64,000 nt of DNA from Steroidobacter gossypii (GCF_016801985.1 NZ_JAEVLS010000003.1:186001-250000); one strand, 5' to 3'. Counted from the first letter of the stretch, positions 20,801 through 27,583 are shown. Numbers and translations are program-made. Notes: a model not told the origin generated them from the letters alone.

Positions 20801-21005
20801 CGAATGGCGTGAGCGGCTGTCGGAGCTGCCGAAGACGCTCGCCGACAAGCCGTCGGTGGTGCGCGTCAGCTATGCCGGCGACGAGGATGCGAAGCTGGTG
20901 AAACGTCGCAAACAGACGCTCATCCGGCAGATCCGAGAACAATGGGAGGCGCTGCATCGCGAGTATCCGCTGCACGTCGAAGACGAGACGGAGGTGCAGC
21001 CATGA
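11877..21005 (+). CDS. Giant (3042-residue) secreted DUF11/SdrD B-like repeat exoprotein
   Basis: I chose ATG 11877 since it follows GGGAAG and opens a signal peptide (PRAGFFWWLSQATLLAWLAV...AHA); a TTG at 11721 would add 52 unlikely residues. Domains in order: eight DUF11 immunoglobulin-like repeats (about 35-1130), many with a paired-cysteine signature such as WSCSPAGSTVTC; thirteen SdrD B-like/Cna_B repeats (about 1131-2550), each opening with G-x-V-(Y/F/W)-x-D and an acidic DxNxDG-type loop that probably binds calcium, and closing with a FGE or FGD strand; a CarboxypepD-like domain (about 2555-2700); a ninth DUF11 (about 2715-2850); one more SdrD unit (about 2852-2950); and an 88-residue C-terminus resembling a decayed OmpA domain. 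Such proteins are long rod-like surface adhesins or matrix proteins. The stop overlaps the next ATG (ATGA), so the OmpA-barrel partner is translationally coupled. No LPXTG-type or autotransporter anchor is present. Confidence 0.82.
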   Translation: MLKPWARMPRAGFFWWLSQATLLAWLAVMFTAGAVHATPLIEVLTLQDSVDPVPAGGELTYSVQVSNVSSSTPATGVSLTVALPAGTTFVSTDNASCSHSSGTVTCSFGTFPAEHDVLFDIVTRVTAAGGTTLTAVATATGDGETPSTLEQETTVMNGADLTLSMGATPDPVAAGGDVTYTLSVQNEGPDASSNLQIVDTLPPNMTYVSSSGAGWSCSPAGSTVTCNRSGTLANGASSVLTIIGRVQNSLSGSLTNSATLSADTADGVPNNNTATASVNVIAGADLTLTKLASPTPMISAAPATFTLQPRNAGPDPAADVTVVDTLPTGFTAIAASGSNWSCSVDQATRLVTCTRASMPVGASDDITITATAPDDTVVPPGGMTTSNTANVTGATSDPDNGNNDGSVDITIQRDGADMSIQKSKSPNPVAAGSPLTSVMQATNNGPRALDADDTITIIDTLAAGESYAGASPFTDNGWTCTYSAPAFTCSRPGPLAVGQTTPQLTLITTAAAPTSLTNTACVALAGSQTDPNNTNDCASANSSSTAAHGDLRITKTQNLSTVTATDTSITYTLTIANDGPQDSANVVVRDVIPMRTTVVAGTPTVINASAGLGSKGSAGNCSVAAQVVTCDYPTLLFESAGTGAPNTPETAVITITVARPMADGAFTNTATITSTNVGDPDHADNTSSVNTTVEPVVDVQVEAKTVTPSAVEAGVNATYVITFSNRGPSTAQDVTLTDQFNLPGGDAGYEVISITASKGTCNPHDPVAHRIDCNIGTLAANEAQTVQVVVRPIWMASPPMGRNLPNTATIATTTFDSDASNDARSATLDITAAEVDLISNVSDVSSFVGVTADPLAYDGGAPDTNLITYRVTVSNLGPSEATSVDFVNTFTPPGGRQVTFLCDSSDPLSCAGTPICSSITAGTVIGTPQQVTCAAGDMEAGSSFTRYLRYRVETAPGPTGDAYQSAVTVDSNENEPNTGNNNAQEPTAVRAKADLQVSSKTALISSPPLQYGQEFQWRIVVANNGPGTAYQTTLTDTLPAHMVLTMPFTAVVTPSGSCTNTGNTQFSCDLGDMLAGAGQERTITVNVRIDRPASPPYPSTYSNTASVTTTYSVDPISSNNSNSGSVSLVKSSIAGTVYRDNDNDGVLEAGEGGIAGVSLTLTGQDVFGNAVTRSATTDASGNYIFDNLEQSNATGYTITQSQPAGYSDGLETAGVGTGANPPGGVVSAAPDSQTISNIVLDKDQIASGYNFGELRLNSLAGRVFADVDNDGVFDTGAISDRALQDVEITLTGTDVRGGAVNLVTNTDSTGNYTFSNVLPGSYRIIETQPVRYLDGVHTAGTPAGDISVNDEVALDVTDQDGTGYNFGEQGGTISGRVWRDANRDGVLDAGEVGINNVTVTLTQTDPLGSFTLVTTTNATGNYSFYTVPAGTFTITESQPAGFGSTTPNSIAGITIAAGGSSTDHNFGDSTSALQGTVFFDRDGNGANGGSDTGIAGVTLALTGTNAAGAAVNLSTTTGADGTFSFDDLLAPNGAGYTLTQTQPVEFANGQITAGSAAGTVNQGANRVSAIALTSGTIGSGYLFAELGTPISGVVYRDANRNGVKEASEPGIANVTIRLRDAGDTVIATTTTAANGTYSFAPQPGGSYTVEQDQPAGFSSGPENVSNSVALALVAGTPGVVDFGESTGSLSGVVFIDVDEDGVQDAEDVGVPGVTLTLTGTDALGSAVNRNVVTNASGLYVFNDLLSGTYTITETQPASLGDGLEVLGAGNVGGTVGNDVYSAISLPVGEQATGYNFGESGSAVTGVVFRDFNRDGVQQAGDTAIENVTITLRDASNNVVATTTTAADGSYMIAGIPAGNYTVVETQPAGYGSAATSPDTVAVVVPTNGVVTASFADTLSTLAGAVYIDLNSNGVRDAGEAGIASITVTLTGTDASGASVSRSVGTDSTGAFMFIDLLTPTAAGYTLTQPTQPSAFADGLDTAGTAGGSVANDVITGIHLAVNTDATGYWFGEGASTIGGVVFKDVNANGTRDGGDTPIANVVIVARDVSNTVVATTTTDASGAYTFVGLPAGNYTIEETQPAGYGSSTPNSVSVTVNVGSSATADFGETTSSIAGFVWTDTNNNGVRDAGEPPIAGVAIALTGTDASGASISLATTTDATGAFQFVDLLSGTYSLSETQPAAYADGMDVAGTAGGTVGNDVISAIALPAGTDATGYAFAEMGQAVVGRVWRDSDRDGVLGSSEAGIAAVTITLRSNGSIIATTTTDADGNYSFVNIPAGQYTVEETQPAGYGSSTPDSVNVELIAGVVAPNVNFGDTVGSIVGRVYNDANNNGRIDAGEPGIADVAIQLTGTDARGNNVLLSASTDRDGRYRFDDVVGGTYALTETQPTGYQDGTNTAGTAGGAVAGDTISAIALGAQVDAADYLFGERGDSASIVGHVWRDADHDRIRESGEAVLADWIVELYQGTLLVQSVRTNADGAYEFSNVASGSGYEIRFREPSSNSVYGKAVTNESGVDVVAGAVSAANPGGADPRGGTLLGIILPPGSQLIEQSLPLDPMGVVYDSVSRQPIAGATVTLRGPSGFDPALHLLGGASNITQVTGADGFYQFLLLTGAPSGDYSISVTPPSGRYMPGPSTMIPVCPGILQVGAMPDPALVQSSVSAPAIGIGNVQSCPSNSVGLAAGVDTTQYFLAFNLTPGTSADVINNHVPVDPILQGAIVVTKTTPMINVTRGDLVPYTITATNMLNATLTNVDVRDLLPPGFAYRSGTASLNGAMLEPERVGRQLTWRDQTFAPSETKTFKLVLVVGSGVSEGEYVNQAFALNNLIDPGLADPTLSNVATAAVRIVPDPVFDCSDLIGKVFDDRNANGYQDPGEPGLPNVRVVTLNGIIVTADADGRFHVACAAIPNEYRGSNFVMKLDERTLPSGYRVTTENPRDVRLTRGKLTKLNFGATIHRVVRVEVTDEAFEPGSTTLRAEWRERLSELPKTLADKPSVVRVSYAGDEDAKLVKRRKQTLIRQIREQWEALHREYPLHVEDETEVQP
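15987..19172 (+). repeat. Five tandem copies of a ~637-base long-short SdrD dyad inside the giant gene
   Basis: The SdrD B-like units alternate between a short type (about 75-90 residues, rich in ATTTT...GSY and ETQPAGYGS) and a long type (about 110-130 residues, with LTGTDASG and ADGxDxAGTAGG). Short units begin near 15987, 16638, 17277, 17919, 18543 and 19173, giving spacings of 651, 639, 642, 624 and 630 bases. The duplicated unit is therefore the pair, about 212 residues, not the single domain. The copies have diverged by point changes, so exact repeats are short. Confidence 0.7.
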
Positions 21006-24000
21006 ACGGGCGCTCCAGGCTGTTGGCGGCGACGATCGCCAATGTATTGATCATCGCCAGCACGTATGCGGCGAGCGATGAGTCGATTCGCGGCAAGATG
21101 GTGGATCGCAGCACGTCGAGGACGGTGGCGCCGACCGCCAACATGGAGTTCGACACTTCGTTGGACGGGCTGACGGGCCATTCCGACGTGCGCGTTCGCG
21201 ATCTGGAGCTGATGCGCAAGTCGGTGTCGACACTGCCGCGCGAGCAGGCCACCGAAATGCAGACGCTCTCGGATGCGGACCAGGGCGCTTTGTTCGAGTC
21301 CGGTCGCGATGAGTTGCTGCCGTCTTCGCGCGAGCGCCTGACCCGCATTGCCGAGAATCTGCGGCATCGGAGCAATCTGCGAATCCTGGTCATCGGTCAT
21401 GCCGATGCACAGCGCCTGAGCCCGGCGACTCGCAAGCGCTTCGAGAACAATCAGAAGCTATCGGAAGCTCGCGCCTACCAGGTCGCGCAGTTCCTCCGTC
21501 TGAAGCTGGCGCTGAATCCGACATCGTTCACCATCGTCGGCAAGGGCGACACCGAGCCGGTGGCCAGCAACGCCACGCCAGAAGGCATGGCGCGCAATCG
21601 TCGCGTCGAGTTGCAGGTGTGGTACGACGTGGAGAAGCCGGTGACTGCGCAAGCGCCCGTGGATCCGGAGCGCTCGCTGTGCTCGACGAGCACGGCGCTC
21701 AGCGCCGCGCCCATGAGCATCACCGTGGATGGCCGACCGCTCGAAGGCATCGACAATCTGACCGAGGCAGACCATCAGCGCTGCGTCGACGTGGCCGTGA
21801 ATCGCCACGACATACAAATTCAGTTCGATCCGCTGAAGACCGAGCCGGCTCTGAATATCACAGCGTGGCCGAGCAGCGTGGTCGCAGGCAAGCCCGTGGA
21901 GCTGATTCCATACAGCAACTACGTGCATTGGATTCGCAAAGCCGAAGTGCGGTTCTTCCTGCCGGGGCAGGATACGCGCGAGCAGCCGCTGGCCGTGGTG
22001 CCGATGGAGATCGGCTCGTCGCTGTCATGGACGCCGGATGCAAGCATCCCTGCTGAAAGCGCGTATGTGCTGCGCGTCTACGACGAGAAAGGTCGCTTCG
22101 ACGAAACCGCGCCGAAGCCGCTGACTATCGTCGATCGCGAACGGTCGCCGTCGGATCTGGAACGTCCGGAGCGTGAACGACTGACGGGCTACGGCGAGAG
22201 CGCGCTGAAGATCCGGAACATCTCCGTGAGCGGCGGCAGCGTCACGGTGAGTGGCCGCAATGTCGCGAAGGGCACGACCATTACCGCGCTCGGATCGACG
22301 GTGCCCGTGGACGATCAAGGCCGCTTCGTCATCCGACAGCTGCTGCCTTCGGGCCGACACAGCGTGCTGGTCGAAAGCAGGCGTGAGAACGGCGAGTTCG
22401 AGAAGTACCGGCGCAACATCGAGCTGGCGGGCAGCAGCTGGTTCTATGTCGCGCTTGGCGAGCTCACGGCGGCCAAGAACAATACGACGGGTCCCGCGCA
22501 GCTGGTGACGCAAGACACGATGCGCTACGAGGATGACACGGAGATCACCGGTCGCGGCGCGTTCTATGCGAAAGGCAAGATCGACACAGACTGGCTGGTG
22601 ACCTTGAGCGCCGATACTCGCGAGCAGCCGATCGAGGATCTGTTCAGCAACTTTGCATCCAAGGACCCGCGCTATCTGCTCGAGCGTATCGATGCCGAAC
22701 GAGCCTATCCGGTGTACGGCGATGACAGCAGCAGCGAGTGGGATGCGCCCACCAATGGTCGTTTCTACCTCCGTGTCGATCACAAGGACTCGCGCGCCGT
22801 GTGGGGTAACTTTCAGACCTCGTGGACGGGCCTGGAACTCAATCAGTTCAGCCGCGGCCTGTATGGCGCCGACGTGCTCTACAAATCGGAAAGCTCGACT
22901 TCCTTCGGCGAACGGCGCGTCATCAACGACCTGTTCGCGGCAGAGCCGGGCACATTGAACTCGCGTGAGGAGTTCCGCGGCACCGGCGGGTCACTCTATT
23001 ACTTGCGACGACAGGACATCACGCGCGGCTCCGAGCGTCTGTGGATCGAAGTTCGAGATCCGACCTCTGGCATCACGTTGCAGCGGGCACAGCTGATCCC
23101 GGGAATGGACTACGAGCTGAGCTATCTGCAGGGACGAGTGCTGCTGCGTGCGCCGTTGTCGTCGATCGCGGAGAGCAATTCGCTGGTGCAGCTCGGCAGC
23201 TTGAGCGGCAATCACGTGTATCTGGTTGCCACCTATGAATATGCGCCTGGGCTCAACGAGCTCGACAGCAACGTCTACGGTGTGCGACACAGCTCCTGGC
23301 TCACCGATCATGTGCGCGTCGGCTTGAGCGGCTACGAGCAGGGCGAGTCTGCGGACAAACAGAGGCTGGGCGGTCTGGACATGACCTTGCGTTTCGCACC
23401 CGCGACCTATCTCGACCTGGAAGCGGCGCGCTCCGAGGGCGTCGGCTCGCAGTTCGGATCTATCGACGGCGGCTTCGGGTTCAATCAAAACCTGACGCCG
23501 GGCGAGGAAGCCGATGCGTTCCGTGCTCAGGGCGTGTTCGATCTGGCCGAGTTCTCGTCGCTCCGGGGCCGCGGCAGTGTGTACTGGCAGAATCGGGAAG
23601 CGGGTTTCTCCGGCGCGGGCGCGCTGGTGGGCGGCGAGGAAGTCGAGCAATTGGGCGCAGCCCTGAGCCTGCCCATCGCGGATCGCGTGTCGATTGACGC
23701 CAAGACGGATCGGCGCGATGCGCGCACCGACAGCGTCGAGGCGCAAGAGCTTGCGCTTCATTATCAGACCACTGAAACCTGGAGTGTGAGCGTCGGCGGT
23801 CGTCACGACGATCGACAGAATGCCTTCGCGAACGCGAGCCCGTTGCTGTCGCAGAACGGCCAGCGTACGGACGCCATCGTTCGTATCGACTACAAACCAC
23901 TGCCCAAGGAGGAGGGGGATCCTCTCACGCGTGCGCTGGGGACGAGTGCTGCGCCGACCAATGAGTTCGACGTGACACGCGCCGCTGTTCCGGCGGACTT

Positions 24001-25213
24001 CGCCGCTCAGGTCGCCGCTCGACCATCGTCATGGCAGGCCTATGGATTCGCGCAGGCGACGGTCGATCGGACCGGCACGCGCGATGAGAACAATCGCGGC
24101 GGTCTGGGCGCCGAGAAACAACTGACCGATCGCTTCCGCGTGGGGGCGGAAGTTTCCGAAGGCACCGGCGGCGTCGGCGGCAAGCTGACGGGCGACTATC
24201 GGCTCGACGATCGCGCCAATGTTTATTTCGGGCACACCATGGAGACCGAGCGGCAGGACTCGTCGTATCGGGGCCGCTTTGGCAACACCGTCCTCGGTGC
24301 GCGCACCAAGCTCAGCGACCAGGTGAGTATTTACGACGAAGCTCGCAATGCGCGAGGCGCGGGGCCGGAGAGCCTGACCAACGCCTTCGGCGTGGACCTG
24401 GCGCCGAACGATCGTTGGACCTTTGGCATCACCGCGGAAGTCGGCACGGTCAGCGATCCGCTCGCCGGCGATCTGGAGCGTCGCGCGGGCGGCTTCGGCA
24501 TGGCTTATAAGTATGAAGACGTGAAGTTCACCAGCAATCTCGAATATCGCGACGAGCAGGGCACGAACGGCGAACGCAAGACCTGGCTGGCGCGCAACAC
24601 CGCCGGCTTCCAGGTGACGCCGGACTGGCGCTTGCTGGGCAAGGTCAATGTTTCGTTCAGCGAAGCGAGCGCAGGTAATTTCTTCGACGGCGATTTCGTC
24701 GACGCCGCCTTGGGCGGGGCGTACCGTCCCGTGGGCAGCGATCGCTGGAACACGCTGGTGCAATATCGCTATTACTACACGCTGCCTTCGCCCGGTCAGG
24801 TCGGTGTCAGCGACGATCTGCTCGATTACGCCCAGCGCAGCCACGTGGTGTCTATCGACACCATCTACGACGTGCTGCCGTGGCTGTCGTTCGGTACGAA
24901 GTACGCGCAGCGCCTTGGCGAATTGCGTGACACGCGTATCGGTGGCGAGTGGTATTCCAGCCGCGCAGATCTGACAATCTTCCGCGCGGATTTGCATCTG
25001 GTGCACGAGTGGGATGCGGTGATCGAAGGCCGACGCTTGACGGTGAAAGAGGCGGATGACTCGCGCAGTGGCGTGCTAGCGGCGGTCTATCGCCATCTGA
25101 ACGCGCATGTGAAACTTGGCGCCGGTTATAACTTCACGGATTTCTCCGACGACCTCACCGATCTGTCCTATCGCAGCCGCGGACCGTTCATCAATATTCT
25201 GAGCACGTTCTAA
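21002..25213 (+). CDS. OmpA-domain outer-membrane barrel protein, partner of the giant exoprotein
   Basis: 1403 residues starting at the ATG that overlaps the preceding stop (ATGA). Signal peptide at residues 1-24. Residues about 90-215 are an OmpA-like peptidoglycan-binding domain (FESGRDELLPSSRERLTRIA, VIGHADAQ, KGDTEPVASN, then RNRRVELQVWYD), unusually at the N-terminus. Residues about 230-480 hold Ig/carboxypeptidase-regulatory-like strands (VSGGSVTVSGRNVAKGTTI, SGRHSVLVES). From about 560 to the end there are many alternating aromatic beta strands, and the protein ends in Phe (INILSTF), the outer-membrane assembly signal. It probably spans the outer membrane, is anchored to peptidoglycan, and holds or exports the giant protein. 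That role is inference from coupling and topology. Confidence 0.8.
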   Translation: MNGRSRLLAATIANVLIIASTYAASDESIRGKMVDRSTSRTVAPTANMEFDTSLDGLTGHSDVRVRDLELMRKSVSTLPREQATEMQTLSDADQGALFESGRDELLPSSRERLTRIAENLRHRSNLRILVIGHADAQRLSPATRKRFENNQKLSEARAYQVAQFLRLKLALNPTSFTIVGKGDTEPVASNATPEGMARNRRVELQVWYDVEKPVTAQAPVDPERSLCSTSTALSAAPMSITVDGRPLEGIDNLTEADHQRCVDVAVNRHDIQIQFDPLKTEPALNITAWPSSVVAGKPVELIPYSNYVHWIRKAEVRFFLPGQDTREQPLAVVPMEIGSSLSWTPDASIPAESAYVLRVYDEKGRFDETAPKPLTIVDRERSPSDLERPERERLTGYGESALKIRNISVSGGSVTVSGRNVAKGTTITALGSTVPVDDQGRFVIRQLLPSGRHSVLVESRRENGEFEKYRRNIELAGSSWFYVALGELTAAKNNTTGPAQLVTQDTMRYEDDTEITGRGAFYAKGKIDTDWLVTLSADTREQPIEDLFSNFASKDPRYLLERIDAERAYPVYGDDSSSEWDAPTNGRFYLRVDHKDSRAVWGNFQTSWTGLELNQFSRGLYGADVLYKSESSTSFGERRVINDLFAAEPGTLNSREEFRGTGGSLYYLRRQDITRGSERLWIEVRDPTSGITLQRAQLIPGMDYELSYLQGRVLLRAPLSSIAESNSLVQLGSLSGNHVYLVATYEYAPGLNELDSNVYGVRHSSWLTDHVRVGLSGYEQGESADKQRLGGLDMTLRFAPATYLDLEAARSEGVGSQFGSIDGGFGFNQNLTPGEEADAFRAQGVFDLAEFSSLRGRGSVYWQNREAGFSGAGALVGGEEVEQLGAALSLPIADRVSIDAKTDRRDARTDSVEAQELALHYQTTETWSVSVGGRHDDRQNAFANASPLLSQNGQRTDAIVRIDYKPLPKEEGDPLTRALGTSAAPTNEFDVTRAAVPADFAAQVAARPSSWQAYGFAQATVDRTGTRDENNRGGLGAEKQLTDRFRVGAEVSEGTGGVGGKLTGDYRLDDRANVYFGHTMETERQDSSYRGRFGNTVLGARTKLSDQVSIYDEARNARGAGPESLTNAFGVDLAPNDRWTFGITAEVGTVSDPLAGDLERRAGGFGMAYKYEDVKFTSNLEYRDEQGTNGERKTWLARNTAGFQVTPDWRLLGKVNVSFSEASAGNFFDGDFVDAALGGAYRPVGSDRWNTLVQYRYYYTLPSPGQVGVSDDLLDYAQRSHVVSIDTIYDVLPWLSFGTKYAQRLGELRDTRIGGEWYSSRADLTIFRADLHLVHEWDAVIEGRRLTVKEADDSRSGVLAAVYRHLNAHVKLGAGYNFTDFSDDLTDLSYRSRGPFINILSTF

Positions 25214-25232
25214 CGTCGGTAACTTCAGGCAG

Positions 25233-25254
25233 GGGGCCGACGTCAAGCGGCCCC
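25233..25254 (+). terminator. Hairpin after the exoprotein/barrel operon
   Basis: Seven-base-pair stem GGGGCCG (25233-25239) with CGGCCCC (25248-25254) and an 8-base loop, 20 bases after the stop of the barrel gene. There is no clear T tract, so it may act with Rho or only protect the 3' end. Confidence 0.4.
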
Positions 25255-25271
25255 GTCAAGGTTAGTCACGA

Positions 25272-25298
25272 TTGCAGATCCAGCAATCCATGTAGAAT
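25272..25298 (+). promoter_or_regulatory. Possible promoter of the response regulator, very short leader
   Basis: TTGCAG (25272-25277) and TAGAAT (25293-25298) are separated by 15 bases. Transcription would then begin near 25305, only a few bases before the ATG at 25307, which has no recognisable ribosome binding site. This suggests a leaderless or nearly leaderless transcript. The spacing is shorter than ideal. Confidence 0.3.
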
Positions 25299-25306
25299 GC
25301 GGGCTC

Positions 25307-25741
25307 ATGTCAGTTTCAGGCCCGTCCGCGTCGCCCGCCGAAAAGAAAGTGCTGCTGGTCGAAGACGACCCGCTGGTGCAGGAGTGGGTGAAGGCCATCC
25401 TGGAGTCCGCCGGTTACACCGTGAGTGCGGTGCATTCCATTCAGGCGGCGCGCGCGGTCGTCGCGCAAAGCTTTCATCCCATCGCGATCCTGGATCGTCG
25501 ACTCGCCGATGGCGACGGCCTCGCGCTGTGCGGGGACTTGCGCAGCCCCACGAATCCACATCGGGTCTATGTAATGGTGCTCTCGACGCGAGACACCGTG
25601 CGCGACATCGGCGAAGGACTGCGCGCCGGCGCAGACGCGTATCTGAGTAAAAGAACCTCGGAAGCCGAGCTGCTGGCCTATCTCGACGCAGCCGTGCTGG
25701 CCAACGAGTTCGTCGCCCGAGGTACGCGAACGCCCAAGTAG
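25307..25741 (+). CDS. Single-domain response regulator (REC only)
   Basis: 144 residues comprising one receiver domain and no output domain. Acidic pocket in LLVEDDPLV (about residues 18-22), phosphoacceptor Asp in IAILDRRLADGDGL (about residue 64), Ser/Thr in VMVLSTRD and the invariant Lys in YLSKRTS. The sequence style is that of receiver domains found before GGDEF or in chemotaxis/phosphorelay proteins. No histidine kinase is adjacent, so its partner is elsewhere. A short remnant of a chemotaxis receptor gene follows directly downstream, which might indicate a former fusion or pair. Confidence 0.85.
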   Translation: MSVSGPSASPAEKKVLLVEDDPLVQEWVKAILESAGYTVSAVHSIQAARAVVAQSFHPIAILDRRLADGDGLALCGDLRSPTNPHRVYVMVLSTRDTVRDIGEGLRAGADAYLSKRTSEAELLAYLDAAVLANEFVARGTRTPK

Positions 25742-25742
25742 T

Positions 25743-25904
25743 TTCCCTGTTTCAACGCAGGTCGCCGACGCCAACGAGGAGTTGTCGCGACGAACCGACG
25801 AACACACCGCGAGCCTGGAAGAGACGGCCGCACGATCGCGGAGCTCCGGGAATTTACGTCTCGATCTGTCTGTCGTCGCCCGGCAACGTGGCGGTCACAT
25901 CTGA
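25743..25904 (+). pseudogene. Remnant of a methyl-accepting chemotaxis protein gene
   Basis: In the frame that includes base 25758, the translation reads STQVADANEELSRRTDEHTA and then SLEETAA before losing similarity and stopping at 25902-25904. This matches the conserved stretch of chemoreceptor signalling domains where D-L-S-x-R-T-E-x-Q-A is followed by S-L-E-E-T-A-A. There is no start codon with a binding site, and the following MEELT part is gone, so only about 27 recognisable codons remain. I infer a deletion remnant rather than a functional gene. The stretch is too short to exclude chance completely, but the match is to an unusually conserved motif. Confidence 0.45.
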
Positions 25905-26002
25905 CGCACCGTGGCCGCGCTTGCTTCATGTGGTTCGACCGGAACAACAGCAGCGGTCCGTCGTTGCTTCAGCGAACGCCGCCAAATTCGCTGGAGAGCG
26001 CC

Positions 26003-26641
26003 ATGAACACCGCCGTCGCCAATCGCATGACCCCGAGCGTCACGACCATGATCCGCATCGATCATTCGCATGCGCTGGCATTGTTCCACCGCTACAAGGC
26101 CGATACGCCGCCGAACCGCAAACGTGCGTTGATCCGCAATGCGTGCCTGGCGATCCAGGTGCATGCCCAGCTGGAAGAGGAGATTTTTTATCCGGCGCTG
26201 CGCAACGTCATGAGCGGCGATCCGGTGCTGGACAAGAGCGAGCCGGAGCATCAGGAGATGCGGCGACTGATCGACGAGTTGCTCTCCCTGACCGCCGGCG
26301 ACAATCGCCTGCTCGATGCCTCGTGCGATGAAAAATTCTTCGCGCTGATGCGGCTGGTGATTCATCACGTGGCGGACGAGGAGACTCAGCTGCTGCCTGC
26401 CGCCGAGCGGCTGCTCAGAGATCGACTGGCCGAGCTCGGCATGGAAATGACCCGGCGGCGCGTGGAGTTGATGAAGCCGTACGCCGGTGAGTTCGCGGCC
26501 AACACGGTGCGCTCGTTCCCGGTGGGCGCTGCTGCCGGAGCCACGTTGCTCACAGCCGGCGTCATTGCGTTGGGCGCGATCGCGTTCGCGCGTCAGAAGA
26601 ACGGACGCGGGGCGTCGCGCTGGACGCGGCCGCATCGGTGA
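26003..26641 (+). CDS. Hemerythrin HHE domain protein with C-terminal membrane helix
   Basis: 212 residues. Start ATG 26003 follows TGGAGAG; an upstream in-frame ATG at 25928 lacks a binding site. The four-helix hemerythrin domain occupies about 10-155, with candidate di-iron ligands in IRIDHSHALALFHRY, VHAQLEEEIFYP, EPEHQEMR and IHHVADEETQLLP. A hydrophobic segment near the C-terminus (AAAGATLLTAGVIALGAIAF) followed by basic residues suggests a tail anchor in the inner membrane. Proteins of this type bind O2, NO or iron and are linked to oxidative or nitrosative stress; the exact role here is unknown. It converges with the exporter gene at 26643. Confidence 0.83.
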   Translation: MNTAVANRMTPSVTTMIRIDHSHALALFHRYKADTPPNRKRALIRNACLAIQVHAQLEEEIFYPALRNVMSGDPVLDKSEPEHQEMRRLIDELLSLTAGDNRLLDASCDEKFFALMRLVIHHVADEETQLLPAAERLLRDRLAELGMEMTRRRVELMKPYAGEFAANTVRSFPVGAAAGATLLTAGVIALGAIAFARQKNGRGASRWTRPHR

Positions 26642-26642
26642 G

Positions 26643-27569
26643 TCAGGTTTCCGGGCTTGCCGAAATCAGGCGCTTCTTGAGCAAGTATTCACGCCACAGA
26701 ATGATCAGGCCGGCGCCGACCACCAGCGGCGCCCCGATCCACACCGACAGCGCCGGAATCTCGCCGAAGAACACATAACCGAGAATGATGGCCATCACCA
26801 TGTTGCTGTAGTCGAGCGGCGCGATGGTGGAGGCTTCGGCGTAACGATACGAATACGTCATCAACAGCTGGCCGAACACGCCGAACAGGCCGGCGAGCAC
26901 GATCAGCAGCCACTGCGTCGAGGTGGGCTGCACCCAGCCCAGCAGGGAGGTGAGGGCGGAACAGACGGTGAAGGTGAGCGAGAAGTAGAACGTGATGGTG
27001 ATGGCGTGCTCGCCGACGCTCATCTTGCGCAGGAACGTCATCGCGATGGCGGAGAACAAGGCCGCGCTCAACGCAATCAGTGCGCCCAGCTGTTGCTGCG
27101 ATGAAGCGCCCGCGCCCAGCGACAGGTGCGGCCCGATCATGATCATCACCCCGAGAAAGCCGATGCCGAGCGCTGTCCAGCGAAAGCGGTGAATGCGCTC
27201 GCCCAGAAACACCATGGCCAGCACGGTGAGGAACATCGGCGCGGTGAACGAGATGGCGGTGGCGTCGGCCAGCGGGATCATGGTCACGCCCACGAACAGG
27301 CAGAACATGCTGACGGTGCCGGACAACGAGCGCAGCGCATGCGAGCGCCAGTTGCCGGTCTTGAGCAGCTCCGGCCGGCCGGTTTGCCAGGCGATCAGGG
27401 CCATCACCGCCATGGAGATCAGGCCGCGAACGAAAATGGTCTGGCCGGCGGGCACTGCCTGCCCGAGCATCTTCACGCATACGGTCATGCCGGAGAACAG
27501 CACGACCGAGCCGAGTTTGAAAGCGATGCCGAGGACCGGACGAGGGGCGGAGGAGGCTGAAGGACGCAA
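26643..27569 (-). CDS. DMT-superfamily (EamA-type) transporter, TTG start
   Basis: 308 residues with about ten hydrophobic helices arranged as two EamA repeats (GSVVLFSGMTVCVKMLGQ in the first, LSAALFSAIAMTFLRK opening the second). Inner-membrane exporter or permease of the RhaT/EamA group; substrate unknown. No ATG precedes the first helix; the TTG at 27569 is the only sensible start visible and leaves a 14-base gap to the stop of the small gene at 27584, so the two are probably co-transcribed. Confidence 0.8.
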   Translation of the reverse strand: MRPSASSAPRPVLGIAFKLGSVVLFSGMTVCVKMLGQAVPAGQTIFVRGLISMAVMALIAWQTGRPELLKTGNWRSHALRSLSGTVSMFCLFVGVTMIPLADATAISFTAPMFLTVLAMVFLGERIHRFRWTALGIGFLGVMIMIGPHLSLGAGASSQQQLGALIALSAALFSAIAMTFLRKMSVGEHAITITFYFSLTFTVCSALTSLLGWVQPTSTQWLLIVLAGLFGVFGQLLMTYSYRYAEASTIAPLDYSNMVMAIILGYVFFGEIPALSVWIGAPLVVGAGLIILWREYLLKKRLISASPET

Positions 27570-27583
27570 GACGCACCGGACCG

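Noticed and set aside
19227-20975. Long open frame (582 codons) on the minus strand inside the giant exoprotein gene
   Set aside because: It is rich in Arg, His and Gln with no domain, signal or binding site, as expected for the antisense frame of a high-GC gene with strong codon bias. The plus-strand frame shows clear protein repeats.
25928-26002. N-terminal extension of the hemerythrin gene from ATG 25928
   Set aside because: No ribosome binding site and non-conserved composition; ATG 26003 has TGGAGAG directly upstream.
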